Source: an uncultured Ruminococcus sp.
GTDB lineage: Bacteria; Bacillota; Clostridia; Oscillospirales; Ruminococcaceae
Direction: 5' to 3'
DNA: 22,540 nucleotides
Assembly (NCBI GenBank): GCA_910577575.1
Contig: CAJTOG010000028.1
Coordinates: 1-22,540 of the forward strand
The notes beneath the pieces were generated by a model. That model ran no database searches and was not told where the DNA came from. It was given only the letters and a program-made list of their open reading frames with translations. Shown here piece after piece: positions 16,955 through 22,540 of the stretch (within the stretch, counting starts at the first letter, position 1; each line of letters starts with the position of its first letter). A program made the position numbers and the translations under genes.

Positions 16955-16985
16955 TTGATCATATCTCTCAGGAGTATGATATAAT
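16955..16985 (+). promoter_or_regulatory. Promoter of the IS110 leader (bridge) RNA
   Basis: TATGATATAAT at 16975-16985 is a perfect TRTGnTATAAT extended -10 element. TTGATC at 16955-16960 is a possible -35 with a long 19-bp spacer. The predicted start, 7-8 nt beyond the -10, falls at about 16992, exactly where the foldable leader RNA begins. Confidence 0.65.
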
Positions 16986-16992
16986 ATTCTCA

Positions 16993-17162
16993 TACAGACA
17001 GAGGTTTACTGCTTTTAACTTTGCGAGCTCAGCTTCACTTCCTGCAGAATGTAACCTCTATCTTATGAAATTTCATTTATGAGCCGGATGTGGGCAGCAC
17101 CTTTGCTGTTCTGCTGATATCAAAGCAGGTTATGATTCATAAGACCATGAGGACTGTCTGTA
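16993..17162 (+). ncRNA. Candidate IS110 bridge RNA
   Basis: About 170 nt between the leader promoter and the transposase start fold into a closed two-arm structure by simple pairing. The outer stem is TACAGACAG/CTGTCTGTA (16993-17001 with 17154-17162). The first arm is AGAGGTT/AACCTCT (17000-17006 with 17053-17059), extended by CTGC/GCAG (17009-17012 with 17044-17047). The second arm is TCTTATGAA/TTCATAAGA (17061-17069 with 17136-17144), with an inner CTTTG/CAAAG hairpin (17101-17105 with 17121-17125). Size, position upstream of the transposase and two internal loops match the bridge RNAs of IS110 elements, where one loop reads the target and the other the donor ends. The outer stem and first arm overlap by two bases, so they probably share or trade those pairs. 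Confidence 0.75.
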
Positions 17163-17180
17163 AAATTTTTTAAACGGTTG

Positions 17181-18356
17181 GTGTTGAATGTGTATTACGT
17201 TGGAATTGATATTGCTAAAAGAAAGCATGAAGCTGTTGTAACTGATGATAAAGGCAGCATCATAATCAAAGCCTTTAGCTTTACAAACGATCTGAGTGGA
17301 TATCATTATCTCTTAAACAAGATAAAACTTGTCACCAAGTTTTGAGAGCAGATATCGTTCGGTATGGAATCAACCAGTCATTACTGGCTTGCCTTGTACA
17401 CCAGACTTATGAAAGACGGATATACTGTTCATGTATTCAACCCAATACAACCCGATGCTCTGCGTGGAATGTAAACTGATGCAAGAGACTCTTTTATCAT
17501 AGCTGAAGTAATTCGTTTCGGCAAATATTCCGAATCTAATGTTCCGCAGGAAAAGCTGTTTGCACTGCGGGAACTTTCAAGAAACAGATACTTCATCGTT
17601 GACAGTGTTTCGGATTTAAAACGTAAAACTACAGCTCTCATTGATAAGGTGTTTCCTGAGTATGAGAAACTATTTTCTAACATTTTTGTTGCCAGTTAAA
17701 TTGCATTATTATTAAAATATCCTACTCCTGAAAAAATGAAAAGTGCTAATTCTCAGACAATGGGTAATCTTTTATCCAGGGCAAGAAGCAATGGATACTT
17801 TGGTCTTGGTAAAGCTAGAGAGATCAAGGATACCGCAAAAAATACTTTTGGCATAATAGATTCCTGTGGTATATACGCTAATCTCATTGTCGTTTGCATA
17901 AAACAAATATTGTTTATCCAAGAACAAATCGAAACTATTGATAAACAGATAACTGAAATATTATCAGAACTTGAATCTAAAATTACCACAATTACTTGTA
18001 TAGGAGAAAAGCTCGGAGCCGTTATCTTAAGTGAGATAGGTGACATCAGCCGTTTTAAAAGTGCAGATAAGCTTACTGCATATGCCGGTATTGATCCTAC
18101 TGTAAAACAATCTGGTGACTTTTGCATTATTAAGAATCATATGTTAAAACGTGGATCTCCTTATCTGCGACGAGCATTATGGCAAGCGTGTGTAATAGCC
18201 GTCCAACATGATTCCATGTTCAAAGTTTATTATGAGAAGAAAGCCGCCGAAGGAAAACGATATATGAATATCATAGGACATTGTACCAGAAAGATGGTGT
18301 CTATTATCTTTGCTGTTCTAAGGGACAACAAATCATATACTCCTATGCTTACGTAA
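17181..18356 (+). pseudogene. IS110-family transposase with three in-frame stops
   Basis: A single reading frame runs from GTG (17181, or 17190 before YYVGIDIAK) to TAA at 18354-18356, about 390 codons, close to a normal IS110 transposase. It keeps the DEDD signs (GIDIAK; GMESTSHYW; TDARD) and the C-terminal serine domain (ISRFKSADKLTAYAGIDP, then KRGSPYLRRAL, whose Ser is the likely nucleophile). The frame is interrupted by TGA at 17343-17345, TAA at 17472-17474 and TAA at 17697-17699 without any frameshift. In intact relatives a few extra residues usually sit near the second stop, so a small in-frame deletion there is possible. The C-terminal part (17736-18356) is an open 206-codon frame, but alone it lacks the catalytic RuvC-like half. 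The gene must be inactive unless the element is mobilised in trans. Confidence 0.88.
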
Positions 18357-18378
18357 CCATAGATGCTCCTTTTTATAC

Positions 18379-18399
18379 GACCTTGTTCAAGACAAGGTC
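18379..18399. other. Hairpin after the transposase gene
   Basis: GACCTTGT and ACAAGGTC form a perfect 8-bp stem around a 5-nt loop, 22 nt beyond the transposase stop codon. There is no T-tract directly after it on either strand, so it is not a clear intrinsic terminator. It may be a structural part of the IS right end. Confidence 0.45.
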
Positions 18400-18438
18400 A
18401 GCGTCAACATACCATTTTTACTATAAAAAAATTTTATT

Positions 18439-19590
18439 TTACCCCTTGACATTTGATAGCCGGTCTGCAACAAAATAAATCAACTGGTTATTCTCAGAAT
18501 TCAGCTTCGTTTGTGCAATATGCCAATCCCACATTTTTGTCAACTTTACAATAATTGGATTACTTGCCCACAAATGCTCCACGTTGCCTTGTGTGCCGTT
18601 TTTACCGTCACTACCGTCACGCTCGGCATGATAATCAATACATATTACTCTGCCTGAATGAGTACGTTTATGTTTAAAATCAATTCCATACTTACTCATT
18701 TCGTAACCGTTCTGAACAAGGTCACGAGTTACTCGGTTTGCAAAGAATTCTTCATCAGTAACTGATTTCAATTGCTCAACAAGTTCTGTAGCCGTACCCT
18801 CAAAATGAATACGTTCCTTAATGAACAGATAAACAACAGAGAACAAAATGTTGTCCTTGCTTTTTGGAGCAGTCGGTTCATCGGTAACTCTCCACTTTTT
18901 CAACTCGCTGTCAAACTGCAAATTGATTTCAGTATTTTCAATATCACGTCCGACACAGTGAAGCTTTGCATTACGGCTTCCACGCTTTGTTTCAACAAGA
19001 ACCATACTACCATCAACACAACTACTCAGTCCTGTCGAACCCGAAATCATATTGAACGGATCGTTGTCAGAACACTTTCGTGTGTGATGCACAAGTACGA
19101 TTACGATTTTCAACTTGTCAGCAAGAACTTTTAGAACAGATAGTTCCTTGTAATCTGAACCGTAACTGTTTTCAGTTGATTCACGAATCATTTGCAGAGT
19201 ATCGATTACAACAATTTTCAAATCGGAATGCTCGGACTTGAATTTCTCAATCTGATTTTCAAGACCGCTGCCGATCGTATCTGCCATGATGGCGAAGTAC
19301 AGATTTTCATTTGGTTCGTCTGTCAGCTCATATAAACGTTTCTGTATACGCTGAAAGCTGTCCTCGAGACACAGATACAAAGCCGTTCCGCATTTCGTTT
19401 CATGATCAAGTACCTTTTCTCCTTTTGCTATACTCAGACAGATATCAAGTGACAGCCACGATTTGCCAACTTTCGGTGCTCCTGCAAGGATATATAATCC
19501 CTGTGAAATCAAACTATCGACTACAAATTCAATCGACTTGTACACAGTTGTCATGATTTCTTCGCATGATTTAGTTTCTAATTTATTCAA
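18439..19590 (-). CDS. RepA-like AAA ATPase (replicative helicase family)
   Basis: This 383-aa protein belongs to the RecA-fold AAA_25/RepA group, hexameric ATPases that unwind DNA in plasmid replication. Walker A is GAPKVGKS (37-44), Walker B is KIVVIDT with Asp130, and a VLVHHTRK motif (166-172) followed by SGSTG (184-188) completes the RepA-type core. The C-terminal third (about 245-340) looks like a winged-helix region. The start is TTG at 19590, chosen because AAAGGTGG lies 9 nt upstream; the ATG at residue 13 lacks a good ribosome binding site. It is transcribed from its own promoter at 19617-19645. The last residues (SNVKG) probably derive from the IS110 end inserted at the 3' terminus, so the original C-terminus may have been a few residues different. 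It supports replication or maintenance of the mobilizable element. Confidence 0.87.
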   Translation of the reverse strand: MNKLETKSCEEIMTTVYKSIEFVVDSLISQGLYILAGAPKVGKSWLSLDICLSIAKGEKVLDHETKCGTALYLCLEDSFQRIQKRLYELTDEPNENLYFAIMADTIGSGLENQIEKFKSEHSDLKIVVIDTLQMIRESTENSYGSDYKELSVLKVLADKLKIVIVLVHHTRKCSDNDPFNMISGSTGLSSCVDGSMVLVETKRGSRNAKLHCVGRDIENTEINLQFDSELKKWRVTDEPTAPKSKDNILFSVVYLFIKERIHFEGTATELVEQLKSVTDEEFFANRVTRDLVQNGYEMSKYGIDFKHKRTHSGRVICIDYHAERDGSDGKNGTQGNVEHLWASNPIIVKLTKMWDWHIAQTKLNSENNQLIYFVADRLSNVKG

Positions 19591-19616
19591 CCTATCAGTC
19601 CACCTTTCTGAAGTTT

Positions 19617-19645
19617 ATTGTATTTCACCTGTGCGGCATACTCAA
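19617..19645 (-). promoter_or_regulatory. Promoter of the RepA-like ATPase gene
   Basis: On the minus strand TTGAGT (19640-19645) and TACAAT (19617-19622) have the ideal 17-bp spacing, with AAAGGTGG and the TTG start following. Two direct copies of GTGCGGC on the plus strand (19631-19637 and 19653-19659, 22 nt apart) flank the -35 element and could be a repressor or Rep binding site. Confidence 0.65.
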
Positions 19646-19710
19646 GATAATAGTGCGGCGCATTGATGAAATATTTTTTTCACTTCTTTATCGCATGATT
19701 ACTGCACAAC

Positions 19711-19745
19711 AAAAAGCCCGCAAAGATTCTTAAATCTTTGCGAGC
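19711..19745 (-). terminator. Intrinsic terminator (minus strand)
   Basis: CGCAAAGATT and AATCTTTGCG form a perfect 10-bp stem with a 4-nt loop (19719-19728 with 19733-19742), extended by two more pairs across one mismatch. On the minus strand it is followed by a run of five T (complement of 19711-19715). It stops minus-strand transcription arriving from the dockerin-protein gene before the ATPase promoter. The plus strand lacks a T-tract after it. Confidence 0.75.
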
Positions 19746-19842
19746 AATTTCTGCTATGCTCCCAATTCTATGGTATGTTATTTTTAAGCATTTGTCAAGG
19801 CTTTTGAAAGCATTTTTCTGTTTTATACAGGAAATTTATTTT

Positions 19843-19893
19843 TGACACAGGGGGCTGTTGTGTAGTTTAGCCGTGTCACTATGACATAGGGGG
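19843..19893 (+). repeat. Paired TGACAYAGGGGG repeats in a non-coding gap
   Basis: Two 12-base direct repeats, TGACACAGGGGG (19843-19854) and TGACATAGGGGG (19882-19893), start 39 nt apart. Each begins a short inverted repeat: TGACAC with GTGTCA (19873-19878), and TGACAT with ATGTCA (19895-19900). The surrounding gap 19746-20015 holds no gene that I can support. They could be binding sites for a replication or control protein, or the worn end of an insertion sequence. Confidence 0.5.
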
Positions 19894-19990
19894 TATGTCA
19901 ACGTTGTTTATGTAAATAACAAACCTCCGCAAGATCGCTCCCACAAAGGTTTCTGTTTGTCCCTTTTATATCGGAATAAAACCTATATGT

Positions 19991-20016
19991 ACTCTCTTAT
20001 TGTGCAGACAGAGAGT
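19991..20016. other. Hairpin at the end of the dockerin-protein gene
   Basis: ACTCTCT (19991-19997) and AGAGAGT (20010-20016) form a 7-bp stem with a 12-nt loop overlapping the stop codon. A second imperfect pairing, AAACCT with AGGTTT (19921-19926 and 19947-19952), lies further downstream. Neither has a strong minus-strand T-tract, so termination probably occurs at the stronger hairpin at 19711-19745. Confidence 0.35.
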
Positions 20017-22439
20017 TATTTATTTTCAATGAGAAGTTTTCTCATTTCAATCATGTCAAACGCATCAAGTTTGTCATCCTCGCATAAATCGGCTGCTTTC
20101 CAGTCGGCAAGTTTTGTGTTCGGTACTGCTAAGAGCCATTTTTGAAGTATGACTGCATCGGATACATTGAATTTGCCATCGGAGTTGATGTCGCCTTTTA
20201 ATGAATTTACTATTATATCAAATGTAATCGATTTCCCATCATATGTTACTGTAACTTTATTATCACCTAATTTCAGAACGTTTTTATCTACAGTAAATCC
20301 AGATGTAGTTGTAAAAGACCTGCCTATTTCATAAACTTTTTTTATGACTAAACCTTCTGTATTAAGCTTATCACCAACATTATAGACAAGCTTATCAGGC
20401 TTCGAAACAATTTCAAGCTTTACATATTTTTCTTCATCTACTCTTTCTATAGAAAATCTTTCAGGATCTACGCCTTTCACATAGTTCCATGTTGAAACAT
20501 TCATCGTATTTAAATCCATGTTAAATACGTTGTTTGAACACATTGCCTTTATGTAAATATCACCATCAATATTATAAAGGAAAAATCTTTGTGCAATATT
20601 ATCGCTATCTATGCAAACTGCTACATTAGTCGCATTTGTTGTTCCGAAATTAACAATATCTAATGACTGATCAACATCATAGTATGACATTATCTTGTAA
20701 CTTCCATTGTCCATCCTCACAAAGCACCATGTCTGTTCTTCCTCATATTCAGCATCTCCTCCTGCAAGATTAGCATTATCTATATTTGAAAGTGCTTTTC
20801 CAGTTGCAGTGTTTATAATTTTTGCAAAGAAATATTCCCCCATATCATTTGGCATATTTCCGTCTAAATCAATTCGATAGAATTCAAATACTTGTGCAGT
20901 ACTTTCACAAAAATACCATAAATTTGCATTTGAACCGTTTTTTACTCCACCATTCATATCAAGAACATAATTACCCAATGCTGATTTAAAATACATTCCG
21001 CTGTTGGGTGCCCAATATATATACCATTGCTGAGCAAGTGTTCCATTTTTTTCATATAAACCAATATTTGTTCCATCTGCTATTTCTCCGCCTGCAACAT
21101 CCAAAGCCTGCATTCTATCATATGATTCTATTGTATAGCTGCCGTTATCATTTCTTGAAAAATGCCAATATTGATCTGTTCTCTCTGTAGGACTATAGAA
21201 TATTGCATTTCCATTATGATTAGTTATAAGGTATTTTGTACTACTATTAGCTATTATCGCATAAAAATCTGTACCTACATCTAAATATGATCCCGGTAAA
21301 TTTTTTATAACCCTTAAATTTATTACATTACTATCAGCCCAACCAGCACTATTATAAGCAGATACATAAACAGAATAATTACCCGGTTCATCAAATGATA
21401 TATAGTAATCCCTGCCAAAAGATTCCGTAATAATTCTCTCTCCCTCTTTATCAATTCCTATTGTGTAACTACTAATAGCTTCATGAGTTTCATCTGCGCT
21501 AAACCAAAAATGAATCTGTTCACCACAACAAAAGTCTGTCCTGTCATCCGTTGCTGAAATCCATGCCCAAGATGGTGGCTTCGTCGGATTCATCTGCCCC
21601 TTAATAATCTCAACCAACTTATTTATTGTTGAAGTTCCAGCCTGACCATCCTGAGTCAAGCCGTGTTTTGCTTGAAAGTTCTTAACTGCTGTAGTAGTTC
21701 CAGAACCAAACTGTCCATCTACAGCAAGACCTGCATTATCAACCTTGTTAAGTGCAGTTTGAAGCCATCTCACATAATCTCCTGATGTTATGCCGTTCTT
21801 GCCAAGCCATACTGTACTGCTTACTTGCGGACGAGGATATGGGATGCCTAATTCGTCGTCGTTTGTAATCGTATAACCCCCAGCTGACCTTATTATATGT
21901 AAAATAACATAGGGATGATTTCTTGGCGAACACACTTTTGCTGATGAAACACTACTGCTACCAGTATTTCCGCCAATTGACAATAAAGACTCACCTGTTC
22001 CTGAATAAATAATTTCAACGTGATCTGCGATTCCATTAGGGCTTTTATTATTATCATAAAACACAATATCTCCCGGCTGTGCCTGCGACTTGTCTATATC
22101 CGTTCCACCTGCATTTTTGATTGCATTATATAAATTTGTGCAGTTTGCATTTCTTGGCACAGCTGATCCATAACCTGATAATTCAGCACAGTCACTAACA
22201 AAATCAGCACACCAATTTTCTGTATAATTAAGATCCACTCCTGTTTTACCTATCTGAGCGTACGCCACATTAACCATATTTTGTGATAGGTTACTTCCCA
22301 AAGAGTAAGACTTGTTAAAATTAGCAGTTCTATTTTGAGCAGCATCAGCTTTCATTTGCGGCATATACATCTAAAAAGCAATAGTCATCATCACGGCTAA
22401 AAACACAGCACCCAGTTTGTTAAGTTTTGTTCTTGTCAT
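20016..22439 (-). pseudogene. Secreted CHAP-like amidase with PG-binding, ricin-like and dockerin domains; signal peptide interrupted by TAG
   Basis: An AAAGGAG ribosome binding site (22448-22454) and ATG at 22439 begin a classic signal peptide (MTRTKLNKLGAVFLAVMMT), but codon 23 is TAG (22371-22373). The frame then stays open for 784 codons. Counting from the ATG at 22370: a CHAP/NlpC-like domain with Cys54 in ENWCADFVSD, His117 and Asn135 (about 30-165); a peptidoglycan-binding domain (about 188-256); an Ig/PKD-like segment (about 262-355); ricin-like beta-trefoil repeats (about 360-620); a Big_3-like domain (about 625-722); and a type I dockerin (726-784) with calcium loops DINSDGKFNVSD and DLCEDDKLDAFD. 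It would be a cell-wall hydrolase docked to a cohesin scaffold. Reinitiation at 22370 would give an unexported product, so the gene is probably dead or relies on TAG readthrough; a sequencing error is also possible. Confidence 0.8.
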
Positions 22440-22540
22440 AAAACCAACTCCTTTAAAATCACTTTAATTTGTGGAATAAAAGAAATCTCAAAATGATATA
22501 ATAACAAACGCATAATCATATCTGACTTCTTTTATACAAT
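22440..22540 (-). promoter_or_regulatory. Leader of the dockerin-protein gene
   Basis: This A+T-rich stretch holds the AAAGGAG ribosome binding site (22448-22454) 8 nt before the ATG at 22439. A TATTAT/TTATAT-like -10 may exist near 22497-22505, but I cannot pair it confidently with a -35. The promoter may extend past the window edge. Confidence 0.4.

Larger units (their letters stand above)
16961..18457 (+). mobile_element. IS110-family insertion sequence (transposase broken)
   Basis: This element of about 1.5 kb is the only plus-strand unit in the window and separates the oriT region from the ATPase gene. It has the layout of the IS110 group: a structured RNA leader, then a DEDD/serine transposase, and no long terminal inverted repeats. 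The ends are approximate. The left end was placed just before the -10 element of the leader RNA, and the right end near TTGACATTTGAT at 18446-18457. Joining 18457 to 16963 would create TTTGATATC, which is complementary to nine bases of the leader RNA (17116-17124); this motivated the choice. The transposase reading frame has three nonsense codons, so the copy cannot move by itself. Confidence 0.8.

Noticed and set aside
17343..17699. Stop-codon recoding in the transposase
   Set aside because: The three interruptions use two different stop codons, and TAA ends normal genes in the same window, so readthrough as a system is unlikely; simple nonsense decay explains it.
17429..18127. Minus-strand frames of 84 and 124 codons within the IS110 element
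   Set aside because: They run opposite the recognisable transposase frame and show no domain. They remain open only because of the composition of the transposase.
18379..18399. Terminator for the transposase
   Set aside because: The 8-bp stem is perfect but no T-tract follows on either strand, so it was listed only as a hairpin.
1..22540. tRNA or rRNA genes and integrase attachment sites
   Set aside because: I saw no cloverleaf with a TTCRANNC arm, no rRNA-like sequence and no integrase gene, so element borders must lie outside the window.

Overview
The window is A+T-rich DNA that most likely comes from a Ruminococcus-like member of the Oscillospiraceae/Ruminococcaceae. The clues are a secreted protein ending in a type I dockerin, a MobP3-like relaxase of the kind found in gut Firmicutes, AGGGGGAT/GGAGG-type ribosome binding sites, and very long FN3/RHS surface proteins. 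The assignment rests on family knowledge, not on a database search. Almost all genes lie on the minus strand; the exception is one IS110-type insertion on the plus strand.

Region 1-14246 is a polymorphic-toxin operon read leftwards: (i) a 799-aa secreted protein with a Thr-rich linker and two C-terminal YD repeats; (ii) after 19 nt, a 3769-aa secreted RHS/YD protein with N-terminal beta-repeats, an FN3/Ig-like stalk, a PKD domain, a carboxypeptidase-regulatory-like domain, a Gly-rich hinge, an RHS shell and a C-terminal toxin after a DPFGL motif; (iii) a 131-aa candidate immunity protein; (iv) a detached piece of RHS core that starts 2 nt after the immunity stop codon. The detached piece matches 1450-1535 at 79 of 86 bases, with almost only synonymous differences. 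This is the expected footprint of an incoming toxin/immunity cassette displacing an older RHS tail, whose remainder would lie beyond base 1.

Region 14416-19645 is a mobilization and replication module: a MobP3-like relaxase, a translationally coupled ribbon-helix-helix accessory protein, a candidate oriT/promoter region, and a RepA-like AAA ATPase with its own promoter. An IS110-family element of about 1.5 kb sits between the oriT region and the ATPase, at the ATPase 3' end. Its transposase has three in-frame stop codons and no frameshift. The leader, however, keeps a consensus extended -10 promoter followed at the expected start point by a well-folded two-arm RNA, a strong candidate bridge RNA.

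Region 19646-20015 is non-coding: a strong minus-strand terminator hairpin and a pair of TGACAYAGGGGG repeats. Region 20016-22439 encodes a large secreted protein (CHAP-like amidase, peptidoglycan-binding, ricin-like and Ig-like domains, dockerin) whose signal peptide is cut by an in-frame TAG.

Taken together, this looks like a mobilizable element or plasmid-like island carrying a giant contact-toxin operon. The most promising points for follow-up are the RHS tail exchange with an unusual GHE...H toxin tip, the YD-tailed partner protein, and the apparently intact bridge RNA beside a dead transposase.
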